DNA of 29,699 nucleotides from JBOGTC01 sp050692055. Lineage in GTDB: Bacteria > Chloroflexota > Limnocylindria > QHBO01. The notes under the pieces were generated by a model. That model was not told the DNA's origin and did no database searches. It saw nothing but the letters and a program-made list of their open reading frames with translations. This document shows positions 15,632 through 23,357 of the stretch, in pieces. Where the stretch lies: the NCBI GenBank assembly GCA_050692055.1, contig JBOGTC010000003.1, positions 1 through 29,699 of the forward strand, read 5' to 3'. Made by a program: the position numbers and the translations under genes. The stretch's first letter is position 1. Every line of letters begins with the position of its first letter.

Positions 15632-17665
15632 CTACTCGGAAACGAAGAGCGTCTCCAGCCGCCAGTGCCAGGCCGGCGATCCGAGCTCCAGCGGGCCCGC
15701 AGTGCTCTGCAGGTTCGCGTCCATGGCCTCGCGGGCCACGTCGGACCAGGCGAACAGGTACGGCTGCTCGTCGTACATGATCTGCTCGAACTCCTGGTAG
15801 ATCGCGGCGCGCTCCTCCTGGTCGGACGTGACGAGGCCCTCCTCGATCAACGCATCCGCCTCATCGTTCACGAAGCAGATGTAGTTGTAGAGCTCAGGGG
15901 CCTCCTCGGTCGTGCACTGCGACGAGTGGAACAGCGCGAACGGATCCGGATCATAGCCGGTGCCCCACCCACCGAAGTAGGCGTCGTAGGCCCGGTTGCC
16001 GGGGGAGTTCGGCGGGATGTGCGGGTAAACCAGCAGCGGCAGCAGTACCGTCGCGAAGTCGCCCTCGATCACCTCGAGCTCCATGCCGCACTCGGCCACC
16101 TGGTCGCGCAGCAGCTCCATGAAGCGGATGCGCTCCGGCTGACCGGCGCGGACATAGACCGGCGTGCTGAACTCCACGCCATCGCGCGTGGCGGCGCCGG
16201 TGGCTGTGCCGTCATCACCGACCGGAACCGTCCAGCCGGCCTCCTCGAGGAAGCCGATGGCCGTCGGAACGTCACGCTCGACAGCCTCGAGGTTGGGGTT
16301 GTAGGCCCACGACGCCGGCGGGATGTCGGCCTCGATGGCGATGCCCTGCCCATCCGTCGCGACGTTGACCGTCTCTTCCTTGTCGATGCAGTACTGCACC
16401 GCTTTGCGGGCGCCAAGGTCGGCGAAGAGCTGACCCTCGCGCAGGTTGTACTGCAGGCCGAAGTAGCCGAAGTCCGGATACTCGGCGAACTGGATGTCCG
16501 GATTGCCCTCGAGCGCCGAGAAGACGTCCGACGGGATCGAGTAATGCCAGTCGACCTGGCCCGCGTTCAGCGCGTTGCCGATCTGGACCTCGTCGGTGAT
16601 GATCGGCATCACGATCTGGTTCGTCGCCGGCGCGCCGCCGTCGAAGTAGTTCTCGTAGGCCGTCAGCGTCAGGCTCTCGCCCGCCGCCAGGCAGCCCGGC
16701 TCGCACATCCACGGGCCGGTGCCGACCGGCTCGCTGTTGAAGGCCAGCAGCGGGTACACCGCCGCCACGGCGTCGATGCCCTCTTCCTGGACAGCCGTCA
16801 GCACCTGCCCGAGCAGGCCTGACAGCGCGCCACCGTAGGCGCACGGATCGAACTCGTCGGCATTCTCGCCGCCGGTCATGAAGTTGTCGCGGCTTGGCAG
16901 CTCAACGCCCTCGGCGGCGGCGAGCGCCTCCTCGGCCGCGGGGAGCGCCGCCTCGCAGGCAGCGGCATCCGGCTCGTCAGCCGCGGTCGCCGCGTCGATG
17001 GCCGCCTGGGCCTCGGTCGCGGCGGTCGTGTCGACGGCCTCGACGTCACCCTGGAACTCCGCGAAGTCGGCTTCGATGACCGCCTGCGACTCGATGCCGA
17101 TACCAGGCAGGATCACCGTCGCGAACGGCGCGTACGGCTCCAGCAGGGTGAACTCGACGGTCGTATCGTCCACGGCCTCGACGCCCGCCAGGAACGGCGA
17201 CAGGCAGATCGACGGGTTGAACCGACAGTTATCGCTCTGCGCCAGGCTGTAGACGTAGGCGACGTCCTGCGCGGTGACCGGGTCGCCGTTATGGAACGTG
17301 GCCTCCTTCAGGGTGCAGGTCCAGGTGATGCCGTCCTCGCTGACATCGCAGAGATCCGCGGCGAGGTCGGCGACCGGGGTAAGCGTGGCGTCGTACTGGT
17401 ACAGGCCGTTGTACAGGAACTGCCCCGCCTCGGAGGTCGGGACGTCGCTGATCTGGTTCGACAGGCCGGTGAGCTGCCCGTCGATGGCATAGGTGATGGT
17501 CTCACCACCCGCCTCTTCGTCCGGCGGCGGCGATGCGTCGGCCGGTACCGTGGCATCCGGATCGTCCGGTGCCTCGGTGGGGCTTGCTGCGGGCGCGCCA
17601 CACGCGGCCAGCACCAGCGCCCCGCTGAAGAGGAACGCCAATGCGTTCCACTTGGTCCGTCTCAT
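15632..17665 (-). CDS. Family 5 extracellular solute-binding lipoprotein of peptide ABC transporter
   Basis: The substrate receptor of the importer, anchored outside the membrane. From the ATG at 17665 (Shine-Dalgarno GGAGGGAG 3 nt upstream) the 677-aa product has a lipobox 'LVLAAC' with Cys22, then a Pro/Asp/Ala linker (23-55). SBP_bac_5 signatures include 'FLYNGLYQYDATLTPVADLA', 'TFHNGDPVTAQDVAYVYSLA', 'PVGTGPW' and 'RKAVQYCIDKE'. It is longer than usual because of an Ala-rich helical insertion at about 204-305 between 'QAVIEADF' and 'YPLLAFNSEPVG'. Besides Cys22 there are 12 cysteines, an even number suggesting disulfides. A frame extending upstream of 17665 is not supported by a ribosome-binding site. 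The ligand (peptide, sugar oligomer or metal chelate) is not predictable from sequence. Confidence 0.93.
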   Translation of the reverse strand: MRRTKWNALAFLFSGALVLAACGAPAASPTEAPDDPDATVPADASPPPDEEAGGETITYAIDGQLTGLSNQISDVPTSEAGQFLYNGLYQYDATLTPVADLAADLCDVSEDGITWTCTLKEATFHNGDPVTAQDVAYVYSLAQSDNCRFNPSICLSPFLAGVEAVDDTTVEFTLLEPYAPFATVILPGIGIESQAVIEADFAEFQGDVEAVDTTAATEAQAAIDAATAADEPDAAACEAALPAAEEALAAAEGVELPSRDNFMTGGENADEFDPCAYGGALSGLLGQVLTAVQEEGIDAVAAVYPLLAFNSEPVGTGPWMCEPGCLAAGESLTLTAYENYFDGGAPATNQIVMPIITDEVQIGNALNAGQVDWHYSIPSDVFSALEGNPDIQFAEYPDFGYFGLQYNLREGQLFADLGARKAVQYCIDKEETVNVATDGQGIAIEADIPPASWAYNPNLEAVERDVPTAIGFLEEAGWTVPVGDDGTATGAATRDGVEFSTPVYVRAGQPERIRFMELLRDQVAECGMELEVIEGDFATVLLPLLVYPHIPPNSPGNRAYDAYFGGWGTGYDPDPFALFHSSQCTTEEAPELYNYICFVNDEADALIEEGLVTSDQEERAAIYQEFEQIMYDEQPYLFAWSDVAREAMDANLQSTAGPLELGSPAWHWRLETLFVSE

Positions 17666-17752
17666 GTACTCCCTCCAGTGATAGGGATGGGGGAACGTTC
17701 GCTGGGCTCGCGACACGACAGGGCGCCGCGGCGAGCTACCAACGGGCAGTGG

Positions 17753-17758
17753 ATTATA
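17753..17758 (-). promoter_or_regulatory. -10 element of the peptide transporter operon
   Basis: A perfect TATAAT on the minus strand, 87 nt upstream of the lipoprotein ATG, in a spacer that is otherwise GC-rich. A clear -35 is lacking (CGTCAA at 17 nt spacing). Confidence 0.45.
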
Positions 17759-17860
17759 TCCGCTTGTCCACCTCCTTGACGTATCGCCAACAAACGGGCG
17801 GGACGGTAGCCGAATCCGGACGCGCGCGCAGCCGAAGCCGGCCCGCACATATTGCTGCCC

Positions 17861-18706
17861 TTATCGATGGATACCCTCGGGCGCGTGGAAAGGTTCATTT
17901 GCGCGCGTGCTCGCCGCGCGTGGCACGAGAAAGCGCCTCCCCTCCGCGGTGATCGCCTCCTCGACCGCCACGCCGTACAGGTCCCGCACCAGGTCGGGGC
18001 GCAGCACCTCGTCCGGCGGGCCGCCGGCGACCGCTCGCCCATCGGCGAGCACGATCACGCGAGGGGCGTGGGCGCGAGCCAGGTTGAGGTCATGCAGCAC
18101 CGCCAGGACGGTGAGGCCGCGCCGAGCGCGCAGCCGTTCGATCGTCGCCAGCAGGGCCGCCTGGTGCGCCACGTCCAGGTGCAGCGTCGGCTCGTCGAGC
18201 AGGAGCAGATCCGGCTCCTGCGCGAGCGCCATGGCGATCAGGACCCGCTGGCGCTCTCCGCCGGAGAGGTCATGCGGATGGCGGTCGACGAGCTCGAGGG
18301 CATCCGCATCGGCCAGCGCGCGGGCGATCGCATCGGTGTCCTCCACGCTGGCCGCGAACCGGCGGCTGGCATGGGGCAGGCGGCCCATCTCGACCAGCTC
18401 GCCGACGCGAAACCCCTCCGGCAGCTCGAGCGCCTGGGGCAGGACGGCGACGCGTCGGGCCAGCGCCATCCGCGACCATGATGGCAGCGCGCGGCCGAAC
18501 AGGCTGATCTCGCCGCCGTCGGGGAGGAGCGTTCCCGCCACGCAGCGAAGCAGCGTGGTCTTGCCGCTGCCGTTCGGTCCCAGCAGCGCCACCAGCTCGC
18601 CGCGGCGCAAGGCAAGGTCCACACCCCGCAGCACCTGCTGCCTGCCGCCCGCCGGCGCGTGGTACGAGGCGTGCAGCCCGCGCGCCTCTACGATCAGCTC
18701 GCTCAC
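17861..18706 (-). CDS. btuD: Vitamin B12-type ABC transporter ATP-binding protein
   Basis: ATPase of the FecCD-type importer. The 281-aa product has Walker A GPNGSGKT at 43-50, a Q-loop in 'AVLPQALELPEGFRVGELVEMGRLPH', signature LSGGERQR at 147-154, Walker B 'LLLLDEPTLHLD' at 167-178 and H-loop 'VLHDLNLA'. The 'ELVEMGR.PH' spacing is typical of iron-siderophore, heme and B12 transporters. The start overlaps the permease stop by 4 nt. The riboswitch at the head of the operon points to cobalamin or a precursor rather than iron as substrate. The last ~25 residues are an ungrouped tail. Confidence 0.9.
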   Translation of the reverse strand: MSELIVEARGLHASYHAPAGGRQQVLRGVDLALRRGELVALLGPNGSGKTTLLRCVAGTLLPDGGEISLFGRALPSWSRMALARRVAVLPQALELPEGFRVGELVEMGRLPHASRRFAASVEDTDAIARALADADALELVDRHPHDLSGGERQRVLIAMALAQEPDLLLLDEPTLHLDVAHQAALLATIERLRARRGLTVLAVLHDLNLARAHAPRVIVLADGRAVAGGPPDEVLRPDLVRDLYGVAVEEAITAEGRRFLVPRAASTRANEPFHAPEGIHR

Positions 18707-19803
18707 AGCGCGACCCGCGGCGCCACGGCGCGCGAGCGCCGCAGCAGGTAGATGAAGAACGGCGCGCCGATGAGCGCGGTGATGATTCCGACCGGGATTT
18801 CGCCGGCCATCCGCGCCCCGAGGTCCGCCAGGGCCAGAAGCGCGGCGCCATACAGCAGGCTTGCCGGCAGCAGCAGCCGGTGGTCCGGCCCGATGGCGAG
18901 CCGCAGCAGATGCGGGACGACGAGGCCAACGAACCCGATCGTGCCGGCCACCGCGACCACGGTAGACGTTGCGAGGGTGGCCAGCATCGTCAATCTCAGC
19001 TTCTCCCGTTCCACGTCGATTCCGAGGTGCGCCGCGGGCGCATCACCGAGGAGCAGCACGTTGAGCCGCCGCCATCGGACCAGGAGCAGCGCGAAGGCGA
19101 CCACGACAACCGGCGTCGCGACGGCCAGGTCGACCCACGAGGCCGAGGCGAGCGACCCCATCAGCCAGGCGAAGATCGACGCCAGCGCCCGGCCGGAGAC
19201 AAACATGAGCAGGGCCACGCCGGCCGCCAGCACCGCCGAGACGGCGTAGCCGGTGAGCAGCAGCGTCACCGGCGGGATCCGCCCCCCCACGCGCGCGACC
19301 GCCAGCACCAGCAGCACGGCTGCCAGCCCGCCGACGAAGGCCAGCGCCTGCACGATGCCGATGCCGAGCCACGCGCTGCCGGCACCGATGGCCAGCGCGG
19401 GCAGCAGGAGCGGCAGCAGGATGCCGGTGATGGCGCCGAACGACGCGCCGGCCGCGGTACCGATGATGTACGGGTCGGCCATCGGATTGCGCAGCAGGGC
19501 CTGGAAGACGGTCCCGGCGCAGCCGAGGCCGGCGCCCACCAGCATGGCGGCGAGGACTCGCGGCAGGCGCACCTCGAGGATGATCGTCTCCACCGCGGGC
19601 GACAGCGCCTGGATCGAGCCGATCCCCAGCAGCCGATGGGCAAGGACGCGCAGGGTCTCGTCCGGCGGCACCGCGACGCTCCCGAGTCCGACAGCAGCGA
19701 GCATGACCATCCCGAGCAGCAGGCCACCGCCGCCGAGGACGATAGCGGCCCGCGTCAGCGACAGGCCGCGGACGAGGGGGCGGGCGGCGACGGTGGCGCG
19801 CAT
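18703..19803 (-). CDS. btuC: Vitamin B12-type ABC transporter permease (FecCD family)
   Basis: A 366-aa inner-membrane protein with about ten hydrophobic segments. FecCD/BtuC hallmarks are 'LEVRLPRVLAAMLVGAGLGCAGTVFQALLRNPMADPYIIGTAAGASFGA' (starting near residue 76), 'LLTGYAVSA', 'GTIGFVGLVVPHLLRL' and 'GEIPVGIITALIGAPFFIYLLRR'. It would function as a homodimer with BtuD. The ATG at 19803 lies 6 nt after the btuF stop, and the 3' end overlaps btuD. The substrate is inferred from the riboswitch, not from the permease sequence. Confidence 0.92.
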   Translation of the reverse strand: MRATVAARPLVRGLSLTRAAIVLGGGGLLLGMVMLAAVGLGSVAVPPDETLRVLAHRLLGIGSIQALSPAVETIILEVRLPRVLAAMLVGAGLGCAGTVFQALLRNPMADPYIIGTAAGASFGAITGILLPLLLPALAIGAGSAWLGIGIVQALAFVGGLAAVLLVLAVARVGGRIPPVTLLLTGYAVSAVLAAGVALLMFVSGRALASIFAWLMGSLASASWVDLAVATPVVVVAFALLLVRWRRLNVLLLGDAPAAHLGIDVEREKLRLTMLATLATSTVVAVAGTIGFVGLVVPHLLRLAIGPDHRLLLPASLLYGAALLALADLGARMAGEIPVGIITALIGAPFFIYLLRRSRAVAPRVAL

Positions 19804-19809
19804 GCGGCG

Positions 19810-20814
19810 CTACTCGAAGGCCTCCGGATGGATGACGCGCGCCAGGACCTCGAGGCCGTCCACGATGCGCGGGCCGGGCCGCGTGATGAGCACGTCCTCT
19901 TCGATCGGCAGCACGCTGCCCTCGACCACCGCCGTCATCTCCGCCCAGCCGGGCCGCGCGGCCACGCTCTCCGCCGTGATGGTGGCGTCATAGCTGGCGT
20001 CGCCGAGCAGGATCAGCTCGGGGTCCGCGGCGACCAGCGCCTCGATCGGGATCGAGGTCGACAGCGCGTCGCCCGTGATCGCCTCGGCGCCCGCCAGGTC
20101 GAGCAGGCTGGCCAGGAACGAGTCCTCGCCGGCGGTGTAGATGATGCCCTCGAAGACGCTCACCTCGTAGAAGGTCCGCGGCCGCTCGAGCCCCGCCACC
20201 GCTTCGCTGACGGCCGCGACGCGATCCCGCATCCCGGCCACGAGCTCGGCCGCCTCATCGGAGCGGTCCATCGCCACGCCCACCAGCTCGATGTCGGCGT
20301 AGACGCCGTCGAGCGTCTCGGGGTAGAGCGTCAGTACCGACAGCCCCAGCTCCTCGAGCCGCGCGATGTCCGCGCTCGACGTGAGCTCATTGCCCGCGGC
20401 CAGGACGAGGTCCGGCTCGGCGGCGACCACGGCCTCGAGGTCGATGGGCCCGAAGCTGACCACCTTCGGCAGGTCGGCGACGGTGGCGAGGACGTCGTCA
20501 GGGTACCCGTCCAGGAATTCGGGCACGCCGGCAAGGGTGTCGCACCCGCCGATGGCACACACGATCTCGGTGTTCGACGGCGCCAGGCTGACGACGCGCT
20601 CCGGCCGGGCGCCGATCGTCACCTCGCGGCCGGCGTCATCGGTCAGCGTCAGCGGGAATGCCGCGGCAGGCTCGGCACTGACGGTCGGCGCATCGGTCGG
20701 TATCGACGGCGGCGACGCGCTCGGAGCCATGACGGTGCCGGGCGCAGGCGCGCACGCCACGGCCAGCACGCAGAGGAGGGGAAGGAGATGGAAGGAGAGT
20801 CGTCGGGGAGCCAT
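19810..20814 (-). CDS. btuF: Vitamin B12-binding lipoprotein
   Basis: A 334-aa periplasmic-binding lipoprotein with lipobox 'LAVAC' (Cys21) and a Ser/Pro/Thr linker (to about 50). The Fe/B12-binding fold follows: 'FPLTLTDDAGREVTIGARPERVVSLAPSNTEIVCAIG' opens the N-lobe, 'VVAAEPDLVLAAG' the conserved strand, and a long helix links the lobes. The C-lobe has 'SIPIEALVAADPELILLGD'. The pattern 'SLAPSNTEIVCAIG' is shared by BtuF and related cobinamide-binding proteins. It is the first gene after a cobalamin riboswitch, which is the main reason for preferring B12 over siderophores. There is no strong Shine-Dalgarno at the ATG, consistent with translational control. Confidence 0.9.
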   Translation of the reverse strand: MAPRRLSFHLLPLLCVLAVACAPAPGTVMAPSASPPSIPTDAPTVSAEPAAAFPLTLTDDAGREVTIGARPERVVSLAPSNTEIVCAIGGCDTLAGVPEFLDGYPDDVLATVADLPKVVSFGPIDLEAVVAAEPDLVLAAGNELTSSADIARLEELGLSVLTLYPETLDGVYADIELVGVAMDRSDEAAELVAGMRDRVAAVSEAVAGLERPRTFYEVSVFEGIIYTAGEDSFLASLLDLAGAEAITGDALSTSIPIEALVAADPELILLGDASYDATITAESVAARPGWAEMTAVVEGSVLPIEEDVLITRPGPRIVDGLEVLARVIHPEAFE

Positions 20815-20849
20815 GAGTGATGCCGTTCCCTTTCACGCGAGGGCTGCTG

Positions 20850-20985
20850 ACATCGCGGCGGGCTGGCGACCTGACTCCCGTGCTCGTCGCCCTCAGTGAG
20901 GCGACCGCGCGGATACAGTAGCGGGACTGTGCCGGCATGTCACCGGCTTCTCCATTTGCCCGTGGTCCTTGCGGCCACGGCACCC
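20850..20985 (-). ncRNA. Cobalamin riboswitch
   Basis: On the minus strand, in order: GGTGCC (20979-20984), a P2-like hairpin, GGAGAAGCCGGTGACATGCC, GGCACAGTCCCGCTACTGTA, a hairpin whose loop reads CACTG, and the B12-box element GAGTCAGGTCGCCAGCCC (20860-20877). These match the conserved AdoCbl riboswitch blocks (CCGGTGAAA..CCGG, CGGTCCCGCCACTGT, CACTG, GAGTCAGGAGACCNGCC). It ends about 35 nt before the btuF ATG. With little room for a terminator, it probably controls translation initiation when cobalamin is plentiful. Boundaries are approximate. Confidence 0.93.
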
Positions 20986-21010
20986 GACGCTGCGTCTTTG
21001 GTTGCGGTCG

Positions 21011-21038
21011 ATCCTACCAGACCGGGGGCAATCCTCAA
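21011..21038 (-). promoter_or_regulatory. Promoter of the riboswitch-btuFCD operon
   Basis: On the minus strand TTGAGG (21033-21038), a 16-nt spacer and TAGGAT (21011-21016) form a reasonable sigma-70 type promoter. The start would fall at about 21003-21005, just before the riboswitch. The -35 overlaps the TGA of the upstream membrane-protein gene (stop at 21035-21037), so a promoter is embedded in that gene's end. Confidence 0.5.
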
Positions 21039-22966
21039 CGATCAAAGTGGCCGGGCAGCCGATAGAGGGTCCAGCCGGCGTAGCCCAGCGCCGCGGCCGC
21101 CGCGATCGCCACCAGCGACGCCGGGATGCCCGCCGGCTGGCAGGCAACGATGTTCGCCCGCGGGCTCATCCACAGCTCGCAGCCCTGGGGCGCCGCCCAG
21201 GCGAGGAGCAGCCCCAGCCCGGCGCCGATCCAGCCCACGTTGAGGCCGATGCTCCGCGCCCAGTCGCGCCGGTCATGCACGCCGATCGCGACCCCGACGA
21301 TCCCGGTTCCGAGGATGGCGAGGACCATCGAGACGACGAGGGAGACGACGTCGCCGGCGAGCACGCTCTGCACCAGCCCGAGAAGGCCGGCCAGCGTCAT
21401 GACGCCGCCGACCACCAGGAAGGCGAACGCTGCTGCCGCGGCCTGGCGCTGCGTCGCGTTGCTGCTCGCGGGCTTCGGCCGCGGCCTTCGGTCCGCAGCC
21501 GCCACGACCGAAGCGATGGCCGACGACCAGCTCGGATCGATCTCGGCCAGGGCGCGCAGCCGATGGGACGGCGACTCGAATGCGGCGATGACGTCCATTC
21601 CGGGCGTGCGCAGCCGGAGGGCCGGCCGGCTCGACGCCACGCGGTGCAGCTCGCCGCTCTGCAGGCGGAGGTCGATCGGAACCGGATCAAGGTCGATGAA
21701 GACCGGCCCGTGTCCCGAGCTGAGGCACAGGCGGCCTTCCGGGTGAGCGTCGAAGGGTGCCATGCGGTGGGCGCCCTCGGCGCGCTCGAGCAGGGATCCG
21801 ACCTCCTGGCCGTACTGCCAGCGCCGCCGCTCGAAGTCGCCGGGCGGGAGTCGCTCCATGGAGCCGGGCGCGTCGTCGAGCCGCAGCCTGCCGCCCGGTC
21901 CCGCCAGCCAGCCGCTGAGGTTCACGTCGATCGGCGCACCGCGTGTCACCGGTGCGATGGCGGCGCCGGCAGCGGGGGTCGAGCGAGCGAAGACGGGATA
22001 GCCCAGGAGCCAGCCGACGCCCACGATGCAGGCGACCACGGCCAGCAGCGTCGCTGGCAGGTAGCTGACCTCGACGAGAAACGGGGTGCTGCCCTCGGCC
22101 AGCAGGCGCCCATCCGGATGGTCGAGCCCGGCCACGGCCTCCGCGATGGCCGGCTCGGCCAGCGCCTGCTCGACGCGCAGCGAGTCGACGGTGGGGACTC
22201 CTCGGATCTCGACCGGCAGCGCATCCGGCGCATACGGCGAGGCGACCACCACGCCGCGGCCATCGGCGAACGCGAGATAGGCATGCGCCGCTTCCTCGTC
22301 GCAGGCGACGGCGGCCGCGCCGCCGGCCTCGCAGTCGAGCGGGCCCAGATGGACGAACTCCGCGTGGAGCGAAACCTCGGGCGCCGCTGCACCGTCGATG
22401 ACGTCGGCGGGCAACACGGCGTCGGCGATCGTCACCTCCTGCGCCTCGTCCGCGCGCTCCACGAGGTAGAGGCCGTCGGCGGCGCGCACGCCCGGCGCGG
22501 CCCCATCGCCGGACAGCGGAGGCTCGGCATCCCGTACCACGCTCGCCACGATCGTCCGCAGCCGACGCTCCTCGAGCCGATCGGTCGATCGCGCCAGCAG
22601 CGCCGCGCCGGCGTCATCCGGATCGCGCAGGACGTAGTAGAAGCGCAGGACGTCGGCGCCGTACTCGCTGCTGTCCCAGTACGGACCGAGCACGATCGCC
22701 TGCATGCTGACCCAGTCCCCACTCGGCGAGCGCGCCAGCTCCGCCACGCTGACGGCTCGCGGCACGGGCTGCGCGGCCTCTGCCCTGCGCGTGGCATCCC
22801 ACGACGCCCACGCGGCCACCCCCACGAGCATCGCCACGATGAGCGCCCATGGGAGGCGGGCGCGAACGAGCCACAGCGCATCGCGGATGAGGCTGCCGAT
22901 GAGATGCGCCGGCACGGCGAGCGCCGCGAGCAGCCGCAGAAGGATCGTCGTCATCGTCGAAAGCAT
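21035..22966 (-). CDS. Large membrane protein of unknown function
   Basis: I do not recognise this 643-aa protein. Hydrophobic helices are at about 38-56, 303-326, 509-532, 539-563, 572-591 and 614-636. A soluble domain of about 245 residues lies between the first two (it contains 'LRFYYVLRDPDD' and 'VEIRGVPTVDSLRVEQALA'). A second soluble domain of about 180 residues (330-508) has 'DVNLSGWLAGPGGRLRLDD' and 'SGHGPVFIDLDPVPIDLRL'. Cys596 and Cys609 sit in a loop between the last two helices and could pair. The ATG at 22966 is almost inside a 13-bp hairpin; the ATG at 22954 (MTTILLRLL) is an alternative. The frame is open upstream to 23179 but overlaps the SWIM gene. It follows the mannose-activation genes on the same strand, so an envelope role is possible but unproven. 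Confidence 0.75.
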   Translation of the reverse strand: MLSTMTTILLRLLAALAVPAHLIGSLIRDALWLVRARLPWALIVAMLVGVAAWASWDATRRAEAAQPVPRAVSVAELARSPSGDWVSMQAIVLGPYWDSSEYGADVLRFYYVLRDPDDAGAALLARSTDRLEERRLRTIVASVVRDAEPPLSGDGAAPGVRAADGLYLVERADEAQEVTIADAVLPADVIDGAAAPEVSLHAEFVHLGPLDCEAGGAAAVACDEEAAHAYLAFADGRGVVVASPYAPDALPVEIRGVPTVDSLRVEQALAEPAIAEAVAGLDHPDGRLLAEGSTPFLVEVSYLPATLLAVVACIVGVGWLLGYPVFARSTPAAGAAIAPVTRGAPIDVNLSGWLAGPGGRLRLDDAPGSMERLPPGDFERRRWQYGQEVGSLLERAEGAHRMAPFDAHPEGRLCLSSGHGPVFIDLDPVPIDLRLQSGELHRVASSRPALRLRTPGMDVIAAFESPSHRLRALAEIDPSWSSAIASVVAAADRRPRPKPASSNATQRQAAAAAFAFLVVGGVMTLAGLLGLVQSVLAGDVVSLVVSMVLAILGTGIVGVAIGVHDRRDWARSIGLNVGWIGAGLGLLLAWAAPQGCELWMSPRANIVACQPAGIPASLVAIAAAAALGYAGWTLYRLPGHFDR

Positions 22967-22970
22967 ACGA

Positions 22971-23002
22971 AGGTCCGCCGGCGATCCTTCGCCGGCGGAC
23001 CT
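22971..23002 (-). terminator. 13-bp perfect hairpin between SWIM gene and membrane-protein gene
   Basis: Arms at 22971-22983 and 22990-23002 with a 6-nt loop (plus strand ATCCTT). It lies 20 nt after the SWIM stop and 4 nt before the first candidate start of the next gene. There is no T-run on either side, so it may be a factor-dependent or processing hairpin, or it may hide the ribosome-binding region of the next gene. Confidence 0.6.
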
Positions 23003-23022
23003 CGGCAGCGAGGTCGATGGAC

Positions 23023-23316
23023 CTAGGCCGGGACGGCCTGCTCCTCGCGGGACTCGGAGTGCCCGTACAGCGGCGTCTCGCGGGCCGCATCGCTCAGCAT
23101 GGGATCGAGCATCTTCTGCAATGCCAGCGTATGCGTACAGCCGCCGGCGGACTCGAAGAGGTGACAGTCGCAGTGCCATGCATCGGCGTCGAGGGTCACG
23201 GTGTGGGTGCCGTTGTCGCCGGCGAAGCTCGCGCGAAAGCTGCCGAGCTTCACGCGATCTGGCTCGTGCGCATAGCGCATCGCCTTCTCGACCTTGCCGA
23301 TCATGCTCGAATGCAC
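23023..23316 (-). CDS. Small SWIM zinc-finger protein
   Basis: A 97-aa protein whose core is 'WHCDCHLFESAGGCTHTLALQKM': C49-x-C51-x8-C60-x-H62, the CxCxnCxH pattern of SWIM zinc fingers, which bind DNA or protein. The N-terminal part ('KAMRYAHEPDRVKLGSFRASFAGDNGTHTVTLDADA') forms the usual strand pair before the zinc site; the C-terminus is acidic. GTG at 23316 is used because GGAGG lies 10 nt upstream; an internal ATG at 23304 would give 93 aa. It follows the phosphosugar isomerase gene by 41 nt, apparently in the same operon. No catalytic domain is attached, so it may be a regulator or partner. Confidence 0.85.
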   Translation of the reverse strand: MHSSMIGKVEKAMRYAHEPDRVKLGSFRASFAGDNGTHTVTLDADAWHCDCHLFESAGGCTHTLALQKMLDPMLSDAARETPLYGHSESREEQAVPA

Positions 23317-23333
23317 GTCGCGGTTACCTCCAT

Positions 23334-23354
23334 GGCGCCGGTTCTCCCGGCGCC
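23334..23354 (-). repeat. 8-bp hairpin before the SWIM gene
   Basis: Perfect arms 23334-23341 and 23347-23354 with a 5-nt loop. It lies between the isomerase stop and the SWIM Shine-Dalgarno, so it may modulate read-through or translation. There is no T-run. Confidence 0.5.
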
Positions 23355-23357
23355 CTA

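Noticed and set aside
15632..17848. A longer lipoprotein start about 61 codons upstream
   Set aside because: It would bury the signal peptide and lipobox internally; the ATG at 17665 has a strong Shine-Dalgarno and gives a textbook lipoprotein signal.
17861..20814. Iron-siderophore or heme importer
   Set aside because: The protein families alone allow it, but the cobalamin riboswitch directly upstream makes B12 the better call.
18880..20820. A 646-codon plus-strand frame opposite btuC and btuF
   Set aside because: Composition (Arg, Asp, Gln, His) and lack of any motif mark it as a shadow of the minus-strand transporter genes.
20969..23026. A 685-codon plus-strand frame opposite the unknown membrane protein
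   Set aside because: I considered which strand is real. The minus frame has well-formed transmembrane segments and balanced composition; the plus frame does not.
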